A stretch of DNA of 64,000 bases from Planctomycetota bacterium (GTDB lineage: Bacteria; Planctomycetota; UBA1135; GCA-002686595): positions 186,001 through 250,000 of the forward strand of contig JADYYP010000053.1 of NCBI GenBank assembly GCA_020853575.1, written 5' to 3'. Made by a program: the position numbers and the translations under genes. Positions 52,625 to 60,739 of this stretch are shown here, one piece after another (position 1 is the first letter of the stretch; each line of letters starts with the position of its first letter). The notes below the pieces were generated by a model, which saw only the letters and a list, made by a program, of their open reading frames with translations, had not been told where the DNA came from and did no database searches.

Positions 52625-53905
52625 ATGACCACTTCGACCACGAGCCCGATCTCGCCCGTTCACGGCGGCCTCCAGAAGCCCGTCAACCGCATCGAACCGC
52701 GCGAGCGCGTCAACTTCCCGGCCTGGCGCAAGCTGCCGGCGATCGACGTCAACGACAACGACCGCACCTCGCTGTACCGCATCGCCGACGGCACGCTCTC
52801 GCCCTTGACCGGCCCGATGTCCGCGGCCGACTACCGCAGCGCGCTCGACTCGCTGTACATCGAGCGCGACGGTTCCAAGTGGGCCTGGTCGATCCCGATC
52901 GTCCTGCCGGTGACCGACGAGGAAGCCGCCAAGTGCGTCGCTGGACAGGAAATCGCGCTGGCCTACCAAGGCGAGGTCTTCGGCAAGCTGCGCGTCAAGG
53001 ATGTCTACGACTGGAACAAGCAGGAGTTCGTCGAGAAGGTCTACGGCACCAAGCGCACCGATCACCCCGGCGCGCGCTTGTGGCTCGGCGACGCGCGCAC
53101 CAAGTGCGTCGGAGGCGAGATCACCCTGGCTTCCTTCGTCGACTCGCGTCCGTTCGCCAAGCGCGTGATGTCGCCGCTGCAGACGCGCGGCGTGATCGAG
53201 CGCAAGGGCTACGAGCAGACGGTGGCCTTCCAAACCCGCAATCCGTTGCATCGCGCGCACGAGTACGCGCTGGTGTTCGGCGCGGAGAAGATCCTGCGCG
53301 AGAGCGGCAAGAAGACCGGCGTGATCCTCAATCCGCTGGTCGGCCAGCTCAAGGGCGACGACGTGCCCGCCGACGTGCGCATGCAGACCTACGAGGCGCT
53401 CGTCGAGGGCCGCTTCCTGGGCATCGGCGACATGGACGAAGGCCTGTGGAAATCGAAGGGCCAGAACCTCAACGACCAGCTCGAGCTGATCGGGCTCGAC
53501 ATCCGCATGTACTACGGCGGACCGCGCGAAGCCGTGATGCACGCGATCTACCGTCAGAACTTGGGCTTCACGCACTTCATCATCGGCCGCAAGCACGCCG
53601 ACGCGCCCTACGACGACAAGACCGCGATCTGGGGCGATTTCGACGCGCAGACGATCTTCCAGAAGCTCGAGGGCAAGCTGGCGATCCGCACCGTCAACGT
53701 CGGGTTCGCCGCGTACTTCCAGGAGATCGGTCGCGTCGGCCTGGTCGAAGACAACCAAGGCAAGACGCAGGTCACGATCTCGGGCACCAAGATGCGTGAG
53801 ATCCTCGGCGCCGGCGAGATGCCTGACGAGCGCGTGATGCGCCCGTCGACGGCCAAGGTGCTCGCCGCCTACTACCAGGCCCAGGACAAGGTCGCGAAGG
53901 GCTGA
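52625..53905 (+). CDS. sat: sulfate adenylyltransferase (ATP sulfurylase)
   Basis: The 426-residue enzyme joins sulfate and ATP to adenosine 5'-phosphosulfate (APS) and pyrophosphate. The active-site motif QTRNPLHRAHEYAL is near residues 203-216, and the second motif appears as IGRKHADAP. It is the stand-alone bacterial Sat type, not the CysDN pair. ATG at 52625 fits the usual N terminus (HGGLQKPVNRI close to the start). The gene ends five bases before the sulfatase-fold gene, and APS kinase follows, so the cluster makes PAPS. No APS/PAPS reductase is present in the window. Confidence 0.95.
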   Translation: MTTSTTSPISPVHGGLQKPVNRIEPRERVNFPAWRKLPAIDVNDNDRTSLYRIADGTLSPLTGPMSAADYRSALDSLYIERDGSKWAWSIPIVLPVTDEEAAKCVAGQEIALAYQGEVFGKLRVKDVYDWNKQEFVEKVYGTKRTDHPGARLWLGDARTKCVGGEITLASFVDSRPFAKRVMSPLQTRGVIERKGYEQTVAFQTRNPLHRAHEYALVFGAEKILRESGKKTGVILNPLVGQLKGDDVPADVRMQTYEALVEGRFLGIGDMDEGLWKSKGQNLNDQLELIGLDIRMYYGGPREAVMHAIYRQNLGFTHFIIGRKHADAPYDDKTAIWGDFDAQTIFQKLEGKLAIRTVNVGFAAYFQEIGRVGLVEDNQGKTQVTISGTKMREILGAGEMPDERVMRPSTAKVLAAYYQAQDKVAKG

Positions 53906-53910
53906 GCGCC

Positions 53911-54873
53911 ATGGGACTCTTCGACTTCCTCAAGGCCAAGCCCGCGACGCCGCCGCCCAGCGCGCCGCGGCCGCCGCTCGTGCGACCGATGGGCGCGGGT
54001 CTCCCGCCGCACCCGACGCCGCAGGCCGAGAACAACTTCATCGTCATCACGCTCGACAGCTGCCGCTACGACTCGTTCATGGCGGCAGCGCCGAAGATCA
54101 TCCCCAAGCTGTCGGGCGGCAAGGTCGAGAAGCGCTACAGCTATGCCTCGTGGACGGCTCCGTCGCACTACAACTTGCTGACGGGTCTGCTGCCGCACAC
54201 GACGCCTCCGCACGTCTATGCCTCCGAGTACTACAAGGAGGATTTCTTCAACTACAACACACGCTTGGGAGCCAAGGGCGTCGACTTCGCCAAGATGGTC
54301 CCGGCGCTGTGGTTCCCGGGGCTGTTGCGCAACACGCTCGGCTACAAGACGCACGCGCGCGTGTCGCTACCGGTATTGAACCCGAAGACCGGGATCAACC
54401 GCGATTTCGACTCGTTCCAGCTGATGGACAAGCACAACGACATGGCGTCGATGCTGCCGACCATGCAATTCGGGACCGAGCGTCCGAGCTTCTACATGCT
54501 CAACGTCGGCGAGACGCACTACCCCTACGCCAAGCCCGACGAGGACAGCTCGATGTGGCCGCGCATCTCGGGCGTCAACGGGGTCTTCAAGAAGATGGGC
54601 GAGTCCGTCGACGCCCAGGGCAACCTGATCAAGGACGACACGGCGTTCTTCGACGACGAGAAGATGGAGCAGCTCCGTCAGCGTCAGATCGACACCGTGC
54701 GCTATCTCGATTCCGTGTTCGAGAAGCTCTACGACCTCTGCCCCAAGAACACGCACATCGTCGTCACGGCCGACCACGGCGAGTTGTTCGGCGAAATGGG
54801 CTATTTCGGACACGGCCCGATCATGCACGACAAGTGCTTCGAGGTTCCTTTCCTCGAGGGCAAGATTCGCTAG
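53911..54873 (+). CDS. alkaline phosphatase/sulfatase superfamily protein (320 aa)
   Basis: The fold is shown by the first metal strand VITLDSCRYDSF (Asp49) and the late ADHGELFGE near residue 284. The nucleophile region reads YASWTAPSHYNLLTG (Thr82/Ser85 region), so the formylglycine motif CxPSR of true sulfatases is absent, as in phosphatase or phosphotransferase branches using Thr or Ser. The protein starts with a Pro/Ala-rich segment and has no signal peptide, so it is cytoplasmic. Its position between ATP sulfurylase and APS kinase suggests work on sulfur-nucleotide or sulfated intermediates, but the substrate cannot be determined. The C-terminal end is short for the family. Confidence 0.82.
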   Translation: MGLFDFLKAKPATPPPSAPRPPLVRPMGAGLPPHPTPQAENNFIVITLDSCRYDSFMAAAPKIIPKLSGGKVEKRYSYASWTAPSHYNLLTGLLPHTTPPHVYASEYYKEDFFNYNTRLGAKGVDFAKMVPALWFPGLLRNTLGYKTHARVSLPVLNPKTGINRDFDSFQLMDKHNDMASMLPTMQFGTERPSFYMLNVGETHYPYAKPDEDSSMWPRISGVNGVFKKMGESVDAQGNLIKDDTAFFDDEKMEQLRQRQIDTVRYLDSVFEKLYDLCPKNTHIVVTADHGELFGEMGYFGHGPIMHDKCFEVPFLEGKIR

Positions 54874-54975
54874 CTCGAAGCTCTCGCGCACGCCGCGCGA
54901 GGCTCACGCGAAAACGCACATCACCCACACCACGAACTCACCCTTCTCTTTTCAACGAACGATTTCCTTTCAGCG

Positions 54976-55542
54976 ATGACCAACGTCAAAGACCAAGGCT
55001 GCATTCTCTGGTTCACCGGGCTTTCGGGCGCCGGCAAGTCGACCCTCGCCGAGTACTTGACGCCGATCCTCCGGGAGTGCGGCAAGAAGGTCGAGATCCT
55101 CGACGGCGACGAAGTGCGCGAGAACCTCTCGAAGGGTCTGGGCTTCTCCAAGGAAGACCGCGACACCAACATCCGGCGCATCGGCTTCGTCGCCGATCTG
55201 CTGGCGCGCAACGGCGTGATCGCGATCACGGCCGCGATCTCGCCCTACCGCGAGATCCGCGACGAGAACCGCAAGCGCTCGAAGGCGCCGTTCGTCGAGA
55301 TCTACGTCGAGGCGCCGCTGGCGGTCGTCGAGGAGCGCGACACCAAGGGGCTCTACAAGAAGGCGCGCGCCGGCATCATCAAGCAGTTCACCGGCATCAG
55401 CGATCCCTACGAGGAGCCGCTGCACCCCGAGGTCACCGTGCACACCGGCACGGAGTCGATCGAGGAGTCCGCCAAGAAGATCCTGGCGTACCTCGAGTCC
55501 AAGCACATCGTGCCCGCGGGCTCGGCCGCGAAGGCGCACTGA
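54976..55542 (+). CDS. cysC: adenylylsulfate kinase (APS kinase)
   Basis: The 188-residue enzyme phosphorylates APS to PAPS. The P-loop GLSGAGKS is at residues 15-22, [21 protein letters not shown] binds APS, and [17 protein letters not shown] and [12 protein letters not shown] are intact. The 102-base gap before it is unusually AT-rich for this region and ends TTTCCTTTCAGCG before the ATG, so the gene may have its own promoter or the leader may be regulatory. A terminator-like hairpin follows at 55569. Confidence 0.95.
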   Translation: MTNVKDQGCILWFTGLSGAGKSTLAEYLTPILRECGKKVEILDGDEVRENLSKGLGFSKEDRDTNIRRIGFVADLLARNGVIAITAAISPYREIRDENRKRSKAPFVEIYVEAPLAVVEERDTKGLYKKARAGIIKQFTGISDPYEEPLHPEVTVHTGTESIEESAKKILAYLESKHIVPAGSAAKAH

Positions 55543-55568
55543 GCCGCCAGTCCGCGCTCGGACCAACG

Positions 55569-55598
55569 GAGCTCGCGGGGCCCGCGCCTCGCGAGCTC
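55569..55598 (+). terminator. terminator after the sulfate-activation cluster
   Basis: GAGCTCGCG (55569-55577) and CGCGAGCTC (55590-55598) are perfect nine-base complements, 26 bases after the cysC stop. No long T run follows. Confidence 0.55.
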
Positions 55599-55665
55599 TG
55601 CGCATTGGTGGGCCGATCTCGCGCGAGTCGGGCGACCGAGCGCTGCACGAATCCGCGCCGATCGC

Positions 55666-55672
55666 TTAGCCT
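55666..55672 (+). promoter_or_regulatory. putative -10 element
   Basis: TTAGCCT lies 24 bases before the ATG at 55697 and belongs to the heptamer set described in the findings. Confidence 0.35.
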
Positions 55673-55683
55673 CAGTGGCACCC

Positions 55684-55690
55684 AGGAGGT
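55684..55690 (+). promoter_or_regulatory. strong Shine-Dalgarno site
   Basis: AGGAGGT six bases before the ATG at 55697 fixes that start; such sites are rare in this window. Confidence 0.7.
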
Positions 55691-55696
55691 CTCCCC

Positions 55697-56656
55697 ATGC
55701 ATCGTCGTGCCGCTGTCGTCGTCGCCTGTCTGCTCGCGAGCATCGCCCGCGCGCAAGCGCCCTGCCACGCCGAGAACGATGGCCCCAACTTCGCCGACGG
55801 AGTCAGCGTCAGCGGCGCCTACATCGGCATCCAGTTCGTCGCGCCCGCCCATTTCAGCGCGACCGAGCTCGAGGTCTTCACGGGCGAGACCAACACGACG
55901 ATGGGGCTGCAGCTGCGCGCGCACGACGCCAACGCCAATCGCCCGGCGGCGATCCTCTCCGGTGGAACGATGGTCGTGGGCCAGGCCAACGGCTGGTATC
56001 GAGCGCAACTCGCGGCCGCCGTGCCCTTGCTCGCGGGTCAGACCTACTGGTTCGTGTGGAACACCGGCAGCGGCGGGCAGTCCTCGCTCGACACGCTCAA
56101 CAGCGGCCTGGGGCAGCCCTACACGCCCTCGTTCGACGGTGGGCAAACCTGGGGCAGCCTGTTCCAGTTTTCCGATCGCCACTGGAAGTTCCGCATCTTC
56201 GGGCTGTGCGCGGGCACGCCGGTCAACTTCTGCACGAGCGGCACGACCTCGGCCGGATGCACGGCGACGATCAGCGCCAGCGCGCAACCCAGCGTGAGCT
56301 TCGCCCAACCGTGCAGCCTGACGGTCAGCGGTGTCGAGGGCCAGAAGACGGGGATCATCTTCTACGGGCTGACGCAGCTCCCGCAGCCCTGGTGTGTGCT
56401 CGGCGGCGGATCGAGCTTCCTGTGCGTGAAGCCGCCGACGATGCGCAGCGCGCCGCAGAGCTCCGGCGGAACCGCCGGCGCCTGCAATGGACAGCTCACG
56501 CTCGACTGGAATCTCTTCCAGTCGGCCAATCCGGCGGCGCTGGGGGCTCCCTGGGTGGCCGGAGACAAGGCCTACGTCCAAGGCTGGTTCCGCGATCCGC
56601 CGGCCTGCAAGACGACCAGCCTTTCCGATGCCGTCGAGCTCACCTACGTGCCGTAA
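55697..56656 (+). CDS. secreted beta-domain protein (319 aa)
   Basis: A signal peptide (residues 1-20, CLLASIARAQA) leads into a jelly-roll-like domain (about 22-175) that recalls the carbohydrate-binding or choice-of-anchor modules of secreted proteins (FSATELEVFTGETNTTMGLQL; FVWNTGSGGQSSLD). From about 177 a second domain starts VNFCTSGTTSAGCTATISAS and contains six to eight cysteines in a spaced pattern. I associate this C-terminal domain, from memory, with many exported proteins of one planctomycete lineage; function unknown. Expression is probably high, given the strong ribosome site. Confidence 0.82.
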   Translation: MHRRAAVVVACLLASIARAQAPCHAENDGPNFADGVSVSGAYIGIQFVAPAHFSATELEVFTGETNTTMGLQLRAHDANANRPAAILSGGTMVVGQANGWYRAQLAAAVPLLAGQTYWFVWNTGSGGQSSLDTLNSGLGQPYTPSFDGGQTWGSLFQFSDRHWKFRIFGLCAGTPVNFCTSGTTSAGCTATISASAQPSVSFAQPCSLTVSGVEGQKTGIIFYGLTQLPQPWCVLGGGSSFLCVKPPTMRSAPQSSGGTAGACNGQLTLDWNLFQSANPAALGAPWVAGDKAYVQGWFRDPPACKTTSLSDAVELTYVP

Positions 56657-56686
56657 GGCGCGCGGCCGCTGAGGCAGGAATCCGCA

Positions 56687-56711
56687 TTCGAGCGCGGGCT
56701 CGGCCCTCGAA
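56687..56711 (+). terminator. hairpin after the secreted protein gene
   Basis: TTCGAG (56687-56692) and CTCGAA (56706-56711) are complementary, with a GGC/GCC pair in the loop. A second hairpin (CACACC/GGTGTG, 56714-56732) follows. Neither has a T run. Confidence 0.3.
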
Positions 56712-56823
56712 GGCACACCCCGGGTCGGTGTGAGACGCCCGCGGCGTGTCACTGCGGGGACCGAATCCGACTCGGAATCGAGAAGCGCTCAGGGCGCTCG
56801 CGGGAGCGGACGACGGACAGGGT

Positions 56824-56844
56824 GCCGGTTGTTTCCCAACCGGC
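56824..56844 (+). promoter_or_regulatory. hairpin directly before the start codon of the propeller kinase
   Basis: GCCGGTTG (56824-56831) and CAACCGGC (56837-56844) form a perfect eight-pair stem with a five-base loop, then a run of C and the ATG at 56852. It occupies the ribosome-binding region. Confidence 0.5.
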
Positions 56845-56851
56845 CCCCCCC

Positions 56852-59800
56852 ATGAAACTCGCAACGCGTCGTCTACTCCTGGCGTGCTCGATCCTCGCCT
56901 GCGGTGGACTTTCGGCACACGCGCTCGGCACGGGCGAGGGTGCCTTCGCGCGCGAGTTCCGCATGCGCCGTTGGGACGCCGGCTCCGGGCTCCCGGGCCT
57001 GTCCGCGCGCTCGCTCGCGCAGACCGCCGACGGCTACGTGTGGGTTGGGACCTTCGACGGCCTGGCGCGCGTGGACGGTCAGCGTGCGACCCCGGTGCGC
57101 GAGCTGGGCGGGGCGGTCGGTCGCGACCGCAGCATCGTTGCCCTGCACGTCGATCGCCGCGGCTGGCTGTGGGCCGGAACGATGGGCGCCGTCCTGTGCT
57201 ACGACGGCGCCGCCTGGCGACGTCTGGGGCTCGAGTCCAACTGGCCCGGCTCGACCGTGTTCTGGATCGCGGAGCTCCCCGACGGTCGCGTGCTGTTCTC
57301 GAGCGATCACGGCGTGTTCGCCTGCGATGGCCAGCTCTTCGAACCGTTCGCGCTGCCGCCGGAGTTCGACTCCGAGGTGCGTCACCCGCGGATCGCGGTC
57401 GACAGCGAAGGTCACCTGTGGGCCATGGGCGCATCCCAGCTTGCACGGTTCGACGGCACGCAGTGGACGAGCGTGGCGACGCGCGATGGGCTCGACCACT
57501 GGCGCGGTCTCACACCCGCGGCCGACGGCGGTGTGTGGGCTCTCGACGACTCCCAACTGTGGCGCGTGCGCGGCACCGAGCTCGAGTGCGTCGCGAGCGT
57601 CCCCGAGAGTTGCCGCGACAACGAAGCCGTGTTGCTCGAGGATCGCGAAGGCGGGCTGTGGGTCGGGCTGTATGCCGACGGCTTGCTGCACCTGAGCGCC
57701 ACGGGCGAGCTGCGTATCGTGCGCGAATCCCAAGGCCTGCCGAGCTCGCAGGTGGCTGCGCTACTCGCCGACCGCGAGGGCGGCGTTTGGGTCGGCACCG
57801 GCGGCGCCGGAGCCGTCCGGCTCGAGCGCCGACAGTTCCACCACGTGCACGGTGCGTCGCACATGGCGACCGAGAACACCATCACCGCGCTGGCAACCGC
57901 GGCTGACGGGCGCACGTGGCTCGGCACGCTCTCCGGAGACGTGATCGAGGTCGAGAACGACATCGAGACCGCGCTCGCCGAGCCCTTGGTGCCCTCCGAT
58001 CCGAGCGCCATCTCCGCGCTGCGCAGCGCGCCCGATGGAGCGCTGTGGATCGGGACGGACCGCGCCGGTTTGTGGCGTGCGCGCGACGGCGAGCTCGAGT
58101 GCGTGGTGCGCGAATCCGAGCTGCGCGGCGCGATCCGCGAGCTGAGGTGCGCGACGGACCTGCGCGTGTGGTTGGTCTCGGGCGACGCCCTGGGCCTGTT
58201 CGAGCGGGACAGTGTGCGCTGGATCGACTTGCAGGGTGCCGCGGTCAGCGCGCTCGAGAGCGCCTCCGATGGTGCCGCGTGGGTCGCCACTTCGCGCGGC
58301 ATGTTCGAAGCCCGCGACGCCGAGGCGAGCCCACGCCTGGTCCTCGATCTCCCCGGGCTGCACGCGCTGCACACCGACGCCCAGGGCACGCTCTACGGCC
58401 TCACCAACGAATGCGAGCTGCTGATCTACCGCGGCGCGACGGCGCGCTTGCTCGGCGCTCGCGACGGCTTCGAGCTCCCGCGTGCCACGGCGCTCTTCAG
58501 CGACACCCATCGCGACTTGTGGCTGGCCGATTCGACGCGGCTGGTGCGGATTCCCCGCGACAGCTTGGAGCTCGAGGGACTCGGTGCGCCGCGCGGAGCG
58601 CACGGAGTCGAGTTTGGCGAGCCCGACGGGCTCGTGATCGCGGTCCCGCGTCCGAGCGGCGTGTGCACGGCGAAGGGCGAGTTGTGGCTCACCACCGACC
58701 GCGGCGCGGCGCGCTTCGATCCCTCCGAGTTGGAATTCGAGCGCGCGGCGCCCCAGGTGATCTTCGAGTCGGCCGTCGTCGACAACCGCTCGTTCGAGCT
58801 CGTCGGCGACACGTTGGAGCTCCCCGCGGGTGTGCGCTGCGTCAGTCTGCAACTCGCGGCGCCACAGCACTCGCGTGCGGACGCCGTGCACTTCCAGCTC
58901 AAGCTCGACGATGCCCCAGAGTGGCACGCCTTGGGCGCGAGTCGCGCCCTGGAGCTGACCGAGCTCGGCGCGGGCGACTATCTCGTGCACGTGCGTGCGG
59001 CCAACGGCGATGGCCCGTTTGGTCCGACGCGCACTCTGCGCGCCACGGTCGAGCCGCTCCTCTGGCAGCGCACCGACGTGCGCGCCGCCGCCTGGCTCGT
59101 GGGGCTCACGGGTGTCTTCTCGATCGCCTCGCTGCTGCACCGCCGGCGCCTGCGGACGATCGCGGGCCGCAATGCGGAGCGGCTGCGTATCGCCAAGGAG
59201 CGCGCGCGCACGGCGGATACCCTGCGTCTGGTGACCGACGCCGTGCCGGCGCAGCTGTTCTACGTGAGCATCGAGTTGCGCTTGTTGTGGTGCAACCGCG
59301 CGTTCCGTGAAGCGCACGCCGCGGGACGCGAAGTGCGAGCCGGTGATCCTTGGGGAGTGCTGCTCGACGAGGCCACTTGCACGCGTTGGACGCCCTTGAT
59401 GGAGCGTGCCCTGCGCGGCGAGAGCGTGCAGGCGTCGAGCTTCTCGTACTTCTGCGATGCGGGCGAGCGCAGCCTCGAGGTCAGCTTCGTGCCACAGCTC
59501 GACGGCGCGGGTTCCGTCGTCGGCGTGTTCGGACTGTGCGTCGACATCAGCGAGCGCGTGGTGCTCGAGCGACGCTTGCGCCAGGCCCAGAAGCTCGAGG
59601 CCATGGGCACGTTCGCGGGTGGCATCGCGCACGACTTCAACAACATCCTCGCTGCGATCCTGGGCAGCACCGAGCTCGCGCTCAGTCATCTCGACGACCG
59701 TGAGCGCGCCCACCGTCAGCTCGCCGCCGTTGTCGCCTCGTGCGAACGCGCGCGCGACTTGGTCCAGCGCATCTTGACGTTCTCCAAGCGTGGGTCGACT

Positions 59801-60739
59801 CCGACGACGGCGCTGGATCTCGGATCGGAGGTCGAGCACTCGCTCGAGAGCATGCGACCCAGCCTGCCCGGCAACGTGGAGCTCGTCACGCGTCTGGAGC
59901 ACGGAGCCAACGTGCTCGCCGATCGCGTTCAAGTGCACCAGATCGTCACCAACTTGTGCGGCAACGCGGCCCAGGCGCTCGAAGGGCGTCGAGGCACTGT
60001 CGAGGTCACGCTTTCGAGCGCGGGCGATCCGGCGCGCGCGGTCCTGACCGTGCGCGACGACGGCTGCGGCATGACCCAGGCGGTCAAAGAGCGCGTCTTC
60101 GAGCCGTTTTTCTCGACCAAGCCCGCGGGGCGCGGCACCGGGCTGGGACTGCCGGTGGTCCACGGAGTCGTGCGCGAGCTCGGAGGCACGATCGACCTCG
60201 AGTCGGAACTCGGAGTGGGCACGACCTTCCGCGTGGAATTGCCGTTGGCGGCGACCGCTGTCGCGCGGGCCGTCGTTCCCACGCCGCAACCGGCGCTGCG
60301 CGCGCAGGGTGAGCGCGTCCTGATCGTCGAGGACGAGCCCGCCGTGCGCACGGTGTTCGGGATGCTGCTGGAACGCGGTGGGTATCGCGTCGAGAGCTTC
60401 GAGAGTGTCGAGGCCGCGCTCGCGGCATTCCGCGCTCGTCCCGGAGAGTTCGACCTGGTCTTCACCGATCTCGCGCTCGGCGACGGCGACGGGCAAGGGC
60501 TCGCCGCACAGGTGCACCGCGTGAGCCCGCGAACGCCCGTGGTGTTGGTCACCGGCAATGCTGGCGAGCTCGACGAGGCGCGCGCGCGGCGTGAGGGTTT
60601 CGCCGCACTGGTGCACAAGCCCTTCGAATCACGAGCCGTGCTGGCGCTCGCGCGCCGTCTGATTCAGGAGCGCCAAGGCGCGGAATCGAGCCGCAGCTTG
60701 GTCTCGACGGGCAGCGGCTCGTCGACACCCAGCTCCTGA
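56852..60739 (+). CDS. beta-propeller hybrid sensor histidine kinase (1295 aa)
   Basis: A large membrane sensor of the two-component regulator propeller family. ATG at 56852 gives a signal peptide (residues 1-24, LACSILACGGLSAHA); a GTG at 56822 lies inside the hairpin and adds no signal. Residues 30-640 contain a row of propeller repeats such as GYVWVGTFDGLARVDG and GGVWVGTGGAGAVRLE. A Y_Y_Y-type domain follows (about 655-735), then one membrane helix (VRAAAWLVGLTGVFSIASLL), a PAS domain (about 790-900), the phosphoacceptor GGIAHDFNNILAAI near 923, an ATP-binding domain (DDGCGMTQ, FEPFFSTKPAGRGTGLGL) and a C-terminal receiver (VLIVEDEPAVR; VHKPFE). Unlike the hybrid systems of Bacteroides it has no DNA-binding domain. 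The 3' end overlaps the convergent peptidase gene by 76 bases. Confidence 0.92.
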   Translation: MKLATRRLLLACSILACGGLSAHALGTGEGAFAREFRMRRWDAGSGLPGLSARSLAQTADGYVWVGTFDGLARVDGQRATPVRELGGAVGRDRSIVALHVDRRGWLWAGTMGAVLCYDGAAWRRLGLESNWPGSTVFWIAELPDGRVLFSSDHGVFACDGQLFEPFALPPEFDSEVRHPRIAVDSEGHLWAMGASQLARFDGTQWTSVATRDGLDHWRGLTPAADGGVWALDDSQLWRVRGTELECVASVPESCRDNEAVLLEDREGGLWVGLYADGLLHLSATGELRIVRESQGLPSSQVAALLADREGGVWVGTGGAGAVRLERRQFHHVHGASHMATENTITALATAADGRTWLGTLSGDVIEVENDIETALAEPLVPSDPSAISALRSAPDGALWIGTDRAGLWRARDGELECVVRESELRGAIRELRCATDLRVWLVSGDALGLFERDSVRWIDLQGAAVSALESASDGAAWVATSRGMFEARDAEASPRLVLDLPGLHALHTDAQGTLYGLTNECELLIYRGATARLLGARDGFELPRATALFSDTHRDLWLADSTRLVRIPRDSLELEGLGAPRGAHGVEFGEPDGLVIAVPRPSGVCTAKGELWLTTDRGAARFDPSELEFERAAPQVIFESAVVDNRSFELVGDTLELPAGVRCVSLQLAAPQHSRADAVHFQLKLDDAPEWHALGASRALELTELGAGDYLVHVRAANGDGPFGPTRTLRATVEPLLWQRTDVRAAAWLVGLTGVFSIASLLHRRRLRTIAGRNAERLRIAKERARTADTLRLVTDAVPAQLFYVSIELRLLWCNRAFREAHAAGREVRAGDPWGVLLDEATCTRWTPLMERALRGESVQASSFSYFCDAGERSLEVSFVPQLDGAGSVVGVFGLCVDISERVVLERRLRQAQKLEAMGTFAGGIAHDFNNILAAILGSTELALSHLDDRERAHRQLAAVVASCERARDLVQRILTFSKRGSTPTTALDLGSEVEHSLESMRPSLPGNVELVTRLEHGANVLADRVQVHQIVTNLCGNAAQALEGRRGTVEVTLSSAGDPARAVLTVRDDGCGMTQAVKERVFEPFFSTKPAGRGTGLGLPVVHGVVRELGGTIDLESELGVGTTFRVELPLAATAVARAVVPTPQPALRAQGERVLIVEDEPAVRTVFGMLLERGGYRVESFESVEAALAAFRARPGEFDLVFTDLALGDGDGQGLAAQVHRVSPRTPVVLVTGNAGELDEARARREGFAALVHKPFESRAVLALARRLIQERQGAESSRSLVSTGSGSSTPSS

